Counted from the first letter of the stretch, positions 1 through 9,255 are shown. The stretch is 64,000 bases of DNA from Acidaminococcus sp. (GCA_022482815.1 JAKVOM010000001.1:1488001-1552000), one strand, 5' to 3'. Translations and numbers: made by a program. Notes: generated by a model not told the origin, from the sequence alone.

Positions 1-1
1 T

Positions 2-832
2 ATGACAAGTGATGATGAACTGGCAGCCGTGCTGGGACACGAAATCGGGCATATTGAAAAACGCCACACGGTTCACCAGATCGAAAAACAGATGGCTCTG
101 TCCCTTTTAACGATTCTTGCGGGAGCCGCTTCCGGGGATCCGGGAGCCGGCATGGTGCTTGCCACTACGGCTTCGCAGGCATTGATGGCAAGCTACAGCC
201 GCGGCGATGAACAAGAAGCCGATGCTGAAGGATTCGTCCTCGCACAGAAGGCCGGTTATAATCCTTACGGTTCTTTCGTGACGATGGCCAAATTGGAAGA
301 TATGACAAAAGATATGGGAAACCCGGGTTACGGTCTGTTTTCATCCCACCCGGATCCGGAATCCCGTATGAAAAAGGCTATGGACGCAGCTGCGAAACTG
401 CATATGGCTGAAACGGTCAGTGTGGATAAGGACGGAACCGCGACGGTAAAAGATGGGAACTGGTCCTATACGTTCCGGCAAACTGTCGGCTACGATAAAC
501 CCGAATACAGGGCAAGACTGATGGCAGGGGCTTTGTATCTGGCTGAAACGCGCGGCCCTGTCGATGAAAGCCATTTTATTACCGTAGACGGAGATAACTG
601 GTCCGATGTCTATTATGAGGATATCCGGATCATGCGGGTATATCCTCAGGATGTACTTGATGGGAACGTGTCCGGAGCGGCCGCCAGGATGGCAGAAAGT
701 CTGCAGCATTGGGCAGCGGAACAGAAAAAGAGAACGGCTGGTAAAACTGCGTCAAGTCCTGCCAAAATGCAGAAACCGGCGGTACAGAGAGCAAAAACGA
801 CCCAGACCGTTCCGGCTTCCAAGGCGGCCTGA
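2..832 (+). CDS. M48-family zinc metalloprotease, 3' part (start outside window)
   Basis: Partial gene; the reading frame is open at the left edge, so the true start lies upstream. The visible 276 residues begin just before the zinc motif HEIGH (residues 14-18), followed by a helix and the third-ligand region with EADAEGF near residue 72, the M48 arrangement seen in periplasmic BepA/YfgC and Loi-type proteases. After about residue 130 comes a non-catalytic region of unknown role and a Lys/Ala/Pro-rich tail. The protein probably cleaves misfolded envelope proteins; substrate and location are inferred, since the signal peptide is not in view. Confidence 0.85.
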   Translation: MTSDDELAAVLGHEIGHIEKRHTVHQIEKQMALSLLTILAGAASGDPGAGMVLATTASQALMASYSRGDEQEADAEGFVLAQKAGYNPYGSFVTMAKLEDMTKDMGNPGYGLFSSHPDPESRMKKAMDAAAKLHMAETVSVDKDGTATVKDGNWSYTFRQTVGYDKPEYRARLMAGALYLAETRGPVDESHFITVDGDNWSDVYYEDIRIMRVYPQDVLDGNVSGAAARMAESLQHWAAEQKKRTAGKTASSPAKMQKPAVQRAKTTQTVPASKAA

Positions 833-883
833 GAATAGCAATATACTTAATAACAGCTAATATAATGAAACGAGGGGTAAGAC

Positions 884-1948
884 ATGGAGCTGCGGGAAAG
901 AGAAACACTATGGCAGCATTTACAGCAGACAAAGAAACCAATCGTGCTCTATGGCATGGGGAATGGCGCTGACGAGATTCTGGACCGATGCGAGCTGCTG
1001 GGAATTCCGGTAGCTGGTGTTTTTGCCAGCGATGACTTTGCAAGGCATCAGACGTTTCGAGGCTTCACGGTTTGTCGCTATGATGAAATCGTAAAAAAGT
1101 ATCCGGATTGTCTGGTGCTTATTGCTTTTGCCAGCGAGCGCCCGGAAATTCTGGAGCGATTTTTCCGTATTGCCGCGGAGCGCGAAACTTATGCACCGCA
1201 TCTTCCGCTTTTTGGGGACTTATCCGTTGTTTCTCCATCCTGGCTGCTGGATCATGAAACGCAGCTGCAGGATACATGGGAACTTCTGGCTGACCAGCAG
1301 AGCCGACGCGTCATGGAGGATATTCTTGACTACAAACTGAGCGGCAAACTCGACTATCTGGAGGCTGTATCGCAGCGCCGGGAAGACCTGGAGACACTAT
1401 TTATGTTCTCGGACAAAGAAACTTATCTTGACCTCGGCGCGTACCGCGGAGATACGGTGGAAGAATTCCTTTCCCTGACGGAAGGACGCTACGACCATAT
1501 CTATGCCGTGGAACCGGACCCAAAGAATTTTCAGAAACTGCAGCGCTTTGTGGAAGAAAATCAGATCAGCAAATGTTCCCTGATTCACAGTGGTATATGG
1601 AAAGAGGAAGGACGCCTCTCTTTTGCGGAAAAAGGCGGCCGCATGTCTTTTCTCGATGCGCAGGCAGAGACGGACATACCGGTAACGACGATTGACCGGA
1701 TTCTTGATGGACATCCTGTTTCCTACATTAAAATGGACGTGGAAGGCGCAGAAATGGAAGCACTTGCAGGCGGCGCCGAGGCTATCAAAAACTATCGGCC
1801 CAAGCTGCTCATTGCGGGGTATCATCACGACGATGATTTGTGGAAAATTCCTTTGTGTTTAAAGCGGCTTTGCCCGGAATATCGCATTTACCTGCGGCGG
1901 CATCCCTATGTGCCGTGTTGGGAAATTAATTTTTTTGCTTCCTTATAA
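884..1948 (+). CDS. FkbM-family SAM-dependent methyltransferase
   Basis: A 354-residue protein. The C-terminal half carries the FkbM methyltransferase fold: a SAM-binding loop DLGAYRGDT (about residue 182) and the acidic strand end AVEPDPKN about 30 residues later, then KMDVEGAE near residue 287, typical of this family. The N-terminal 130 residues resemble a sugar/nucleotide-binding Rossmann-like region (YGMGNGAD) often fused to FkbM domains in polysaccharide loci. The ATG at 884 follows GAGGGG at a good distance. FkbM enzymes O-methylate sugars or small molecules; the acceptor here is unknown. It stands alone, with AT-rich spacer downstream. Confidence 0.8.
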   Translation: MELRERETLWQHLQQTKKPIVLYGMGNGADEILDRCELLGIPVAGVFASDDFARHQTFRGFTVCRYDEIVKKYPDCLVLIAFASERPEILERFFRIAAERETYAPHLPLFGDLSVVSPSWLLDHETQLQDTWELLADQQSRRVMEDILDYKLSGKLDYLEAVSQRREDLETLFMFSDKETYLDLGAYRGDTVEEFLSLTEGRYDHIYAVEPDPKNFQKLQRFVEENQISKCSLIHSGIWKEEGRLSFAEKGGRMSFLDAQAETDIPVTTIDRILDGHPVSYIKMDVEGAEMEALAGGAEAIKNYRPKLLIAGYHHDDDLWKIPLCLKRLCPEYRIYLRRHPYVPCWEINFFASL

Positions 1949-2000
1949 TGGAATGATTGAAAAAATCAAAACAAAATTTGATAATTTCAAACATATAATA

Positions 2001-2029
2001 TTGCTCAGTGTAAACGAATATGATAAAAT
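2001..2029 (+). promoter_or_regulatory. candidate promoter for the ABC importer operon
   Basis: TTGCTC at 2001-2006 and TAAAAT at 2024-2029 are separated by 17 bp, in an AT-rich stretch 65 bp ahead of the solute-binding gene. No T-box or other leader RNA is recognisable in the short remaining leader. Confidence 0.4.
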
Positions 2030-2093
2030 TGGAAAATAGATTGTAACAGTTGTTCAAGTGATTCAACTACAAGCAGGAAAGAAGGACGGAAGA

Positions 2094-3092
2094 ATGATGA
2101 AAAATTGGAAAAAAGCATTAGTAGTATTGATGGCGTTAACCGTTGGTGTCACCGCCGGATGCGGCGGTAAAAAACAGGAAACCGGCGCCAAGAAAGATAA
2201 GGCTAAGATTGGTGTTGTACAGCTTGTACAGCATGCGGCACTGGATGCGGCCAATAAGGGCTTTATCGATGCGCTGGAAGCTAATGGTTACAAAGTCGGT
2301 CAGAATCTTGAAGTCGATCAGCAGAATGCACAGGGTGACCAGTCCAATTTGCAGACGATTGCCCAGCGTTTTGTCAACAATAAGGTAGATATGATTTATG
2401 CGATTGCTACGCCGGCAGCGCAGACGATGGCAAATGCCACAAAGAAGATTCCGATTGTGGGATCTGCTATCACGGACTATAAAGAAGCAAAGCTGATCAA
2501 GGATAACAACAAACCAGGTACAAACGTAACCGGTACGACGGATATGAACCCGATTGACCGTCAGGTAGCACTTCTGCAGACGATTTTCCCGAAAGCGAAG
2601 ACGATAGGCGTCATCTATAATTCCAGTGAAGTCAATTCTCAGCTGCAGGTCAGTATCCTGAAAAAAGAAGCAGAGAAAAAGGGTCTTACGGTGAAGGAAG
2701 CTACCGTAACGTCTGTCAATGATATTCAGCAGGCTGCTCAGAGCCTTGTCTCCCAGAAGGTAGATGTTATCTACATTCCGACGGATAACGTCATGGCTTC
2801 TGCTGTGCCCGTGCTGACGAAAGTTACGAATGAAGCCAAGATTCCTGTTATTGCCGGTGAAGAAAATGAAGTCAAGAAGGGCTGCCTTGCTACAATCGGT
2901 ATTGACTATTACAAACTTGGTTACCAGACGGGCCTGATGGCTGTCAAAATCCTGAGAGGCGAGGCAAAGCCTCAGGATATGCCTATTGAGACCCAGAAAG
3001 ACATGAAAGTAACCGTCAACGAGACGACCGCAAAAACGTTGGGAGTTACGATTCCTGACTCCGTTCTGAAGGGAGCAGAAATCGCCAAATAG
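2094..3092 (+). CDS. ABC transporter substrate-binding lipoprotein (TrpX-like)
   Basis: A 332-residue extracytoplasmic binding protein of the ABC_sub_bind (PF04392) type. The start is taken at ATG 2094, not an upstream GTG at 2058, because AAGGACGG precedes it and translation then opens with a charged n-region, a hydrophobic core and the lipobox TAGC, as expected for a lipid-anchored binding protein. The mature part shows the periplasmic-binding fold with IGVVQLVQH at the beginning of lobe 1 and the IGVIYNSSE strand of lobe 2. The next two genes encode a matching permease and ATPase. The family imports tryptophan or tyrosine in streptococci (TrpXYZ); the substrate here is an inference. Confidence 0.85.
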   Translation: MMKNWKKALVVLMALTVGVTAGCGGKKQETGAKKDKAKIGVVQLVQHAALDAANKGFIDALEANGYKVGQNLEVDQQNAQGDQSNLQTIAQRFVNNKVDMIYAIATPAAQTMANATKKIPIVGSAITDYKEAKLIKDNNKPGTNVTGTTDMNPIDRQVALLQTIFPKAKTIGVIYNSSEVNSQLQVSILKKEAEKKGLTVKEATVTSVNDIQQAAQSLVSQKVDVIYIPTDNVMASAVPVLTKVTNEAKIPVIAGEENEVKKGCLATIGIDYYKLGYQTGLMAVKILRGEAKPQDMPIETQKDMKVTVNETTAKTLGVTIPDSVLKGAEIAK

Positions 3093-3110
3093 GAAATGAT
3101 GTACTTCTTT

Positions 3111-3147
3111 CGGGCAGAAGAGTCCAGATTGCGGGCTTTTCTGCCCG
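3111..3147 (+). other. intergenic RNA hairpin between binding protein and permease
   Basis: Perfect 9-bp inverted repeat CGGGCAGAA (3111-3119) and TTCTGCCCG (3139-3147) without a T-run. Such stems after a solute-binding gene commonly protect the upstream mRNA or attenuate read-through, so that the binding protein is made in excess of the permease. Confidence 0.55.
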
Positions 3148-3178
3148 AGGAGTTTCACAGTAAGGAGATTACACAGTT

Positions 3179-4057
3179 ATGATCGATTTGATTATTCCTA
3201 CCATATCCCAGGGCCTTTTGTGGTCCATGCTGGCCTTGGGTGTATACATTACCTTTCGTGTACTTGATATAGCCGATATGACAGTAGAAGGGTCGTTTCC
3301 GCTGGGGGCGGCCGTGGCAGTCGCTTGTCTTGTCAAAGACATGAACCCGATTGTTGCTATTTTAGCTGCTGCCGTAGCCGGCGGTATTGCCGGCGTGGTG
3401 ACGGGCCTCTTAAATACAAAACTTAAGATTCCTTCTCTTCTGGCTGGTATCCTGAGCATGATTGCTCTCTATTCCATCAACCTCAGAATCATGGGAAAAG
3501 CAAACGTTTCCCTTCTTGGCAAGGAAACTGCTTTTTCTATTGTAGAGTCCTGGGGCCTGGATTATACGACGGGTGTCTTTGTCGTAGGTCTTGCAGCTAC
3601 GCTGATTATTTCTGCCTTTATTTATTGGTTCTTTGGCACGGAACTCGGAGCCGCTATTCGTGCTACCGGTTTTAACCCGCAGATGATTCGGGCACAGGGC
3701 GTCGATACGAACGTGATGCTGCTCTTCGGTCTTTTCATGAGTAATGCCCTGACAGCAGTGGCCGGTGCACTCATTGCCCAGAACAACGGCTTTTTTGATG
3801 TAGGCATGGGTGTCGGGACCATCGTTATCGGCCTTGCCTCTGTTATTATCGGGGAAGTGCTCTTTGGTACCCGGAGTTTTAAAAACAGCCTGATTTCTGT
3901 GGTGCTCGGATCCATCGTATATCGTTTTGTCATCGCGATTGTGCTGCAGATGGGTATGCCGCCAAACGATCTGAAGCTCTTTACTTCTGTCCTTGTCGCC
4001 ATTGCGCTGGCAATGCCGATTGTAAAGAACAAGCTGCAGGCGAGAAAGGCGGGCTGA
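3179..4057 (+). CDS. ABC transporter permease (TrpY-like)
   Basis: A 292-residue hydrophobic protein of the BPD_transp_2 (branched-chain amino acid/sugar) permease family, with about eight to nine membrane segments starting with IPTISQGLLWSMLALGVYI. The segment GAAIRATGFNPQMIRAQGV (about residues 157-175) is the cytoplasmic loop that contacts the ATPase in this family. ATG 3179 follows AAGGAGA. It lies 86 bp after the binding-protein gene and 2 bp before the ATPase gene, so the three form one importer operon. No oddities seen. Confidence 0.87.
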   Translation: MIDLIIPTISQGLLWSMLALGVYITFRVLDIADMTVEGSFPLGAAVAVACLVKDMNPIVAILAAAVAGGIAGVVTGLLNTKLKIPSLLAGILSMIALYSINLRIMGKANVSLLGKETAFSIVESWGLDYTTGVFVVGLAATLIISAFIYWFFGTELGAAIRATGFNPQMIRAQGVDTNVMLLFGLFMSNALTAVAGALIAQNNGFFDVGMGVGTIVIGLASVIIGEVLFGTRSFKNSLISVVLGSIVYRFVIAIVLQMGMPPNDLKLFTSVLVAIALAMPIVKNKLQARKAG

Positions 4058-4059
4058 CC

Positions 4060-4854
4060 ATGCTGGAATTAAAAAATGTAAATAAGACCTTTTTTCCCGG
4101 GACCATCAATGAGAAAAAAGCGTTAATCGATATTAATCTGCACGTAGAGACAGGGGATTTCATTACGATTATCGGCGGTAACGGCGCCGGTAAATCGACA
4201 CTCCTCAATTCCATCGCCGGTGTATTTTCAGTGGATACAGGCAGCATCACCATTGATGATGTGGACCTGACCAAGATGCCGGAACATAAGAGAGCCCGCT
4301 ATATCGGACGTGTCTTCCAGGATCCGATGCTGGGTACGGCAGCCGGGATGATGATTGAGGAAAATCTTGCCATTGCCAGTCGGCGCGGCAAGACACCGGG
4401 ACTTTCCTGGGCTCTGAAAGACAGCGAACGCGCCCACTTCAAGGAACTTTTGAAAGAACTGGATCTGGGACTGGAAACTCGTCTCACAGCCCGTGTAGGA
4501 CTGCTTTCCGGCGGCCAGCGGCAGGCGCTGACACTGCTTATGGCGGCAATGAATCATCCGAAATTACTGCTTCTGGATGAACACACGGCGGCCCTTGATC
4601 CGAAAACCGCGGAAAAAGTGCTTGGTCTGACTCAGAAAGTCATCGCAAGGGATCATCTGACATCGCTCATGATTACCCATAATATGCGTGATGCCCTGCG
4701 TTTCGGCAACCGGCTGATTATGATGAACGCCGGCCGTATCGTAGTCGATGTCAGCGGCGAAGAAAAGAAAAAACTGACCATTCCGGATCTGCTTGCGCTC
4801 TTTGAAAAAGCGGCCGGGGAAGAATTGGTTAACGACCGGATGATGCTCAGCTGA
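4060..4854 (+). CDS. ABC transporter ATP-binding protein (TrpZ-like)
   Basis: A 264-residue nucleotide-binding subunit. Walker A is GGNGAGKS (about residues 39-46), the Q-loop is FQDP, the signature is LSGGQRQ (about 149-155), Walker B is LLLLDEHTAALD, and the switch histidine is in MITHNM. The Walker B region has DEHTAALD, the form common in this importer subfamily. Only 2 bp separate it from the permease gene, indicating translational coupling. It powers uptake by the complex of the two preceding genes. Confidence 0.9.
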   Translation: MLELKNVNKTFFPGTINEKKALIDINLHVETGDFITIIGGNGAGKSTLLNSIAGVFSVDTGSITIDDVDLTKMPEHKRARYIGRVFQDPMLGTAAGMMIEENLAIASRRGKTPGLSWALKDSERAHFKELLKELDLGLETRLTARVGLLSGGQRQALTLLMAAMNHPKLLLLDEHTAALDPKTAEKVLGLTQKVIARDHLTSLMITHNMRDALRFGNRLIMMNAGRIVVDVSGEEKKKLTIPDLLALFEKAAGEELVNDRMMLS

Positions 4855-4907
4855 AATGCTCGGTACTCCGTTTGAATTATGATTATTTTTTGGAGGGGAT
4901 TGTTGAA

Positions 4908-6182
4908 ATGAAGAAGGTTCCATTTGTTACCAGGGAACAAGTTGTAGAAATTGCAAAGAAGTATCCGACACCGTTTTATATTTATGATGAAAAAGGAATT
5001 CGGGAAACTGCCCGCAGCATTTATAAAGCTTTCAGCTGGAACAAAGGATACAGAGAATATTTTGCCGTCAAGGCCACTCCGAATCCGTTTATCCTGCAAA
5101 TCCTGAAAGAAGAAGGCTGCGGTACGGACTGCTCTTCCGCTACGGAATTGATGATGAGTAAAGTCTGCGGCTTCAAGGGAGAAGAAATCATGTTTTCTTC
5201 GAACGACACGCCGCCTGAAGAATATGCGCTTGCTGCCAGATTAGGCGCTATCATCAATCTGGATGATTTCACGATGATTGATGTGGTCGAAAAGACACTG
5301 GGCAAGATTCCGGAAACTATCTGCTGCCGTTATAACCCGGGCGGGAAATTTGCCCTCGGCAACGATATCATGGACGATCCCGGTGATTCCAAGTATGGCA
5401 TGACGAAAGAGCAGCTGCTGGAAGCCTTCAAGATTTTAAAAGCCAAGGGTGCCAAGCATTTTGGTATCCATGCATTTCTTGCCAGCAATACGGTAACCAA
5501 TGAATACTATCCGGAACTGGCACGGCAGCTCTTCAGCCTGGCCGTGGAAGTAAAGCACAAGACCGGTGTTGCCGTTGAGTTCATTAATCTTTCCGGCGGC
5601 GTAGGTATCCCTTACCGCCCGGATCAGACTCCGAATGATATCATGGCTATCGGTGCCGGCGTCCATAAAGTATATGATGAAATCTTTGGGCCGGAAGGCA
5701 TGACGAATGTCCGCCTGATGACGGAAATGGGCCGTTTCGTGACGGGACCTTACGGTGCTCTCGTTTCCAAGGTTATCAACTTCAAACATATTTATAAGGA
5801 ATATGTTGGTATGGATGCCTGCGCGGCTAACCTGATTCGTCCGGCTATGTACGGTGCTTATCATCACATTACGGTGCTCGGTAAGGAAAATGAACCGTGT
5901 GACCATAAGTATGATGTAACGGGCAGCCTCTGCGAAAATAACGATAAGTTTGCCGTGGATCGCATGCTTCCGAAAATCGAACTGGGCGATTATCTGTTTA
6001 TGCACGATGCCGGGGCTCATTGCTATGCCATGGGCTACAACTACAACGGCAAACTGTGGTGCGCTGAACTGCTGCTGTGCGAAGACGGCAGTGTCAAGAT
6101 GATCCGTCGTGCCCAGACGCCGAAGGATTATTTTGCAACCTTGGATTTTACGGGATTGTTTGATCATGTCGACGAAATCTGA
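4908..6182 (+). CDS. lysA: diaminopimelate decarboxylase-like PLP enzyme
   Basis: A 424-residue fold-type III PLP decarboxylase. YFAVKATPNP near the N-terminus holds the lysine that binds PLP; the glycine-rich loop INLSGGVGIPYR (about residues 221-232) and the CENNDKF segment near residue 345 supply phosphate and active-site cysteine contacts. It would convert meso-diaminopimelate to lysine, the last step of lysine synthesis. ATG 4908 is chosen because GGAGGGG sits 9 bp upstream; an in-frame TTG at 4872 has no ribosome site. The 3' end overlaps the next gene by 17 bp. A related decarboxylase of other basic or carboxylated amino acids cannot be excluded. Confidence 0.8.
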   Translation: MKKVPFVTREQVVEIAKKYPTPFYIYDEKGIRETARSIYKAFSWNKGYREYFAVKATPNPFILQILKEEGCGTDCSSATELMMSKVCGFKGEEIMFSSNDTPPEEYALAARLGAIINLDDFTMIDVVEKTLGKIPETICCRYNPGGKFALGNDIMDDPGDSKYGMTKEQLLEAFKILKAKGAKHFGIHAFLASNTVTNEYYPELARQLFSLAVEVKHKTGVAVEFINLSGGVGIPYRPDQTPNDIMAIGAGVHKVYDEIFGPEGMTNVRLMTEMGRFVTGPYGALVSKVINFKHIYKEYVGMDACAANLIRPAMYGAYHHITVLGKENEPCDHKYDVTGSLCENNDKFAVDRMLPKIELGDYLFMHDAGAHCYAMGYNYNGKLWCAELLLCEDGSVKMIRRAQTPKDYFATLDFTGLFDHVDEI

Positions 6183-7752
6183 AGAAGATAAAGTGGTGCA
6201 GGGTCTCATCCATATTCCGACTCTGCGCCTGAAACTGGCGGCACAGGGAGTTATCGTCGGTATTACGGCGGGACTTTCTATCGTCGTCCTGCGTTCCTGT
6301 CTGGAAATGGTTTCGGAAAGCCGAAACAGGATGGTCGCTTTCCTGCAGGGACTGCCTCCGTACCTTGTGCTCGTCTGGGCTGCCGGATTGGTGCTGACAG
6401 CCTTTATCATTGCCGGTCTCTGCCGGCGTGTGCCGAGCGCGGCCGGCGGCGGTATTCCCCAGGTGCGTGCCATTATGCTGGGGCTTGCCAAGGATGATAA
6501 CTGGTTTACCATCCTCATTACGAAACTGGTAACAACCATTATGGGTATCGGGGCCGGACTATCCATGGGGCGTGAGGGACCTTCCGTCCAGATTGGGGCC
6601 ATGGCAGCCGAAGGCGTGAGCCGCGCTTTTAAGAATACAAACGTTGAGGAACGGGCGCTCATCAGCAGCGGCGTGGGAGCAGGCCTTGCCGCCGCGTTCA
6701 ATGCACCGCTGGGCGGGTTCATGTTTACCATGGAAGTCATGCAGAAGAACTTCTCCACGCTTGTGATTGCACCGACGCTGGTGGCCAGTGTGACGGCCGG
6801 TGTCATTGCTCATACGTTCTTCGGTATGGATACGGTTTTTCTGATCAAGCCGATGCCGCTGCTGCATCAGGGCTTCCTGCCGCACCTCATTTTACTGGGA
6901 CTTTTCTCCGGCTTTATGGGTGTGCTCTTCAACAAAGTGTTTTTCGGAATCGGGGCTTTTTATAAACTGCCGATTTTTAAAAATTCCGTGATGAAGATTG
7001 CTTTTCCGCTGCTCCTGACGATTCCTCTGACGTATCTGCTGCCGCAGGTATTGGGGGCCGGCGATGGCATTATCGGAGCCATGCTTAATTTAAAAGGCTC
7101 CATCAGCATGATTTTGCTGCTCCTTCTGGGGAAGTATCTGTTTACTGTGCTGAGTACCGGATCCGGTGCGCCGGGCGGCTGCCTGCAGCCGATGCTGGTA
7201 CTGGGTTCCCTGACAGGCGGCCTCTTTGGCAGCGTGGCTTGTGCGCTGGGCTTTATGCCTCCGGAATATCGGCTCCATATGGTAGTCTTCGGTATGGCCG
7301 GTTTCTTCGCCGGGTCTGTGCGGACGCCGGTAACGGCCATTTTGCTGCTGCTCGAACTGACCGGCCGTTTTTATCACATTGTTCCGCTCAGTATTGTGTC
7401 ACTGTGTGCGTATGCAGCAGGCGAGCTGCTGCGCGATAAGCCGATGTTTGACAGGGCAATGGAAGGCATTTTTGCCAAGCTGGATGGTCCTAAACCGCTG
7501 CCGATAAAGCAGAACCAGCACCTTATGGAAGCCTCCGTGGAGGAAGGATCCAAAGCGGAAGGGCACTCCCTGAGTGAGCTGCGTCTCCCGGGCAAGGCAC
7601 TCGTCATCTTTGTGCGCCGCGGGAATCAGACCTTTGTTCCCGATGGCAGTGTACGCTTTATGGCGGGGGATTTTGTCTACCTCGTGCCGAACCAGGCTAA
7701 ATTGACAGAACTGGCGGATGTCTTTAAGAGCTCCGCTTATTCAGACAACTAA
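6166..7752 (+). CDS. CLC-family chloride/anion transporter with C-terminal RCK_C (TrkA-C) domain
   Basis: A 528-residue membrane protein. Hallmark CLC segments are visible: GGGIP (94-98), GREGP (135-139) with the gating glutamate E137, FNAPLGG (178-184) and GAPGG near residue 336. The last about 70 residues (GHSLSELRLPGKALVIFVRR and on to VYLVPN) form a TrkA-C type ligand-sensing domain. By comparison from memory with E. coli ClcA, the anion-coordinating serine is G95, the internal proton glutamate is V191 (E190 precedes it), and the pore tyrosine is F428. ATG 6166 overlaps the lysA stop. It moves Cl- or another anion across the cytoplasmic membrane; proton coupling is doubtful given V191. 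Confidence 0.9.
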   Translation: MSTKSEEDKVVQGLIHIPTLRLKLAAQGVIVGITAGLSIVVLRSCLEMVSESRNRMVAFLQGLPPYLVLVWAAGLVLTAFIIAGLCRRVPSAAGGGIPQVRAIMLGLAKDDNWFTILITKLVTTIMGIGAGLSMGREGPSVQIGAMAAEGVSRAFKNTNVEERALISSGVGAGLAAAFNAPLGGFMFTMEVMQKNFSTLVIAPTLVASVTAGVIAHTFFGMDTVFLIKPMPLLHQGFLPHLILLGLFSGFMGVLFNKVFFGIGAFYKLPIFKNSVMKIAFPLLLTIPLTYLLPQVLGAGDGIIGAMLNLKGSISMILLLLLGKYLFTVLSTGSGAPGGCLQPMLVLGSLTGGLFGSVACALGFMPPEYRLHMVVFGMAGFFAGSVRTPVTAILLLLELTGRFYHIVPLSIVSLCAYAAGELLRDKPMFDRAMEGIFAKLDGPKPLPIKQNQHLMEASVEEGSKAEGHSLSELRLPGKALVIFVRRGNQTFVPDGSVRFMAGDFVYLVPNQAKLTELADVFKSSAYSDN

Positions 7753-7758
7753 GCTGAC

Positions 7759-7820
7759 AGCCTGACCGATATTGCTGATACCTTTAGGCAAGGTATCATG
7801 CAGCAGCGGTCAGGCTTTTG
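7759..7820 (+). terminator. rho-independent terminator after the CLC gene
   Basis: AGCCTGACCG (7759-7768) pairs with CGGTCAGGCT (7807-7816), followed by TTTTG. Nested inside is a second perfect stem, GATACCTT with AAGGTATC, so the whole forms one long hairpin. Confidence 0.85.
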
Positions 7821-7843
7821 TGTGTGTAAGAAATTTCGTTTTG

Positions 7844-7872
7844 TTGCGCCAGAGCAGCAGATACGGTATACT
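7844..7872 (+). promoter_or_regulatory. candidate promoter for the GT4 gene
   Basis: TTGCGC (7844-7849), a 17-bp spacer and TATACT (7867-7872), about 75 bp ahead of the glycosyltransferase start. Confidence 0.5.
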
Positions 7873-7945
7873 GAATTTGCTTTCTATAGATTTTTGGGGA
7901 AAAATTATAATGGCTGCAGGCCATTTAGAGAGGATGTTGGCATAG

Positions 7946-9103
7946 TTGAAGATTCTATTGGTACATCGGGAATCTAAAATAGACACCGCAGGAGGAGCGG
8001 CTAAAGTTTTTTTCTTAATGGCGAATGAGCTGGCTAAGCGGCATCATGAAGTCAGCGCCCTTGCGTTAACGAAAACGCAGGGAAAGACTTTTTATACTAT
8101 GTCGCCGCAGGTTCATTTTATTAACCTGAACTATAGCAGTGAAACACATAAGAGTCTGCATCAAAAATTCTGCCGTGCCTTTCATTTCGGTAAAACGGCA
8201 CGTCACCGCTATGATCAGCAAGTGCAAGATCCGCTGTGGGCAGCCAAAATCAAGCCCGTCATTGAAAAGGTACAGCCAGATGTCATTATTGCTTATACAC
8301 TGGATTTGGCTCGTATCCTGCTGCTTTCCGTGAAAGTTGCCTGTCCCCTGGTCATTATGTTTCATCGATCTGCCGATTATATTATGACTAACCTGACTCC
8401 GGAAAATAAAGAGGCCCTTGAACAAGCATCTTGTGTGCAAGTGCTGATGCCGGCTGATATTGACCGGGTAAAAGCAAAAGTACACTGCCGCCGTCTGATT
8501 CGGATTCCAAACGCCGTTCGGAGCTTAGGGATGCGCAGCTTACTCGAAAATAAACAGATTATCCATGTGGGCCGTTTTGACAGGCGGCAAAAGCGGCAGC
8601 ATCTCCTCATTGAAGCCTTTCACCAGCTGCAGCCGGAATTTGCAGACTGGAAAGTGGATTTCTGGGGAGAAGGGGATGTGAACCAAGACCCTTATGCGAA
8701 ATATTGTCATGATCTTGTCCTCAAGTATGGAATGGACAAGCAAATTACGTTTTGTGGTACCGGCAGTCAAATCCCGGCAAAAATGAAAGACGCTTCTATC
8801 TTTGCTTTTCCCAGCTCGAATGAAGGGATGAGTCTTGCCCTGGCGGAAGCGATGGAAGTGGGACTTCCCGTTGTTGCGTATAAAAACTGTAATTCTGTGA
8901 ATGAAATGATCCAGGACGGAAGCAATGGCTTTTTGTGCGATGATGGGGTTGAACCTTTTGCGGAAGCTCTTCGTCAATTAATGTCAGATAAAGAGCTGCG
9001 CAGAAAGTTTGGCGCAAAGGCGCATGAGAGTGTACGTCCTTACCGTCCGGAAACTGTATGGAACCAATGGGAAAGTCTGCTGCATGAAATAACGGGCAAA
9101 TGA
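7946..9103 (+). CDS. GT4-family glycosyltransferase
   Basis: A 385-residue GT-B enzyme. The N-terminal Rossmann domain opens with KILLVHRES and a glycine-rich AGGAAKVFF acceptor-side loop; the C-terminal donor domain begins at IHVGRFDRRQKRQ (about residue 205) and contains the GT4 motif EGMSLALAEAMEVGLPVVAY (about 292-311) with the E-x7-E pair that binds the nucleotide sugar. It transfers a sugar to a glycan or lipid acceptor at the cytoplasmic membrane, likely in surface polysaccharide or LPS assembly. The start is TTG 7946 behind GAGAGGA; no better ATG exists. It is a single-gene unit with its own promoter and terminator and looks more AT-rich than its neighbours. Confidence 0.82.
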   Translation: MKILLVHRESKIDTAGGAAKVFFLMANELAKRHHEVSALALTKTQGKTFYTMSPQVHFINLNYSSETHKSLHQKFCRAFHFGKTARHRYDQQVQDPLWAAKIKPVIEKVQPDVIIAYTLDLARILLLSVKVACPLVIMFHRSADYIMTNLTPENKEALEQASCVQVLMPADIDRVKAKVHCRRLIRIPNAVRSLGMRSLLENKQIIHVGRFDRRQKRQHLLIEAFHQLQPEFADWKVDFWGEGDVNQDPYAKYCHDLVLKYGMDKQITFCGTGSQIPAKMKDASIFAFPSSNEGMSLALAEAMEVGLPVVAYKNCNSVNEMIQDGSNGFLCDDGVEPFAEALRQLMSDKELRRKFGAKAHESVRPYRPETVWNQWESLLHEITGK

Positions 9104-9120
9104 TAAATAACATAAAACAG

Positions 9121-9161
9121 GGGGCTGTGAAATATGATTTCATTTTTTCACAGCCCCTTTT
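9121..9161 (+). terminator. terminator after the GT4 gene
   Basis: GGGGCTGTGAAA (9121-9132) and TTTCACAGCCCC (9146-9157), a perfect 12-bp stem followed by TTTT. Dispersed repeat R1 starts directly after it. Confidence 0.88.
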
Positions 9162-9255
9162 ACGCAAGTCGCTGGTCGCTGGCCCGGGTCGCCCATGGAA
9201 GAAAAATTGCCAGGGCATTTTTCTGCGAAATTATAAAAATAAAACCTGAAATTTA
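9158..9255 (+). repeat. dispersed repeat R1, copy A, left part (split by the ISL3 element)
   Basis: Contains GTCGCTGGTCGCTGG, then TGGAAGAAAAATTGC and GGGCATTTTTCTGCGAA, and AT-rich AATTATAAAAATAAAACCTG. Nearly the same order is seen uninterrupted at 62323-62545, and related copies are at 37785-38116 (reversed), 39075-39220 and 43675-43725. Confidence 0.75.
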
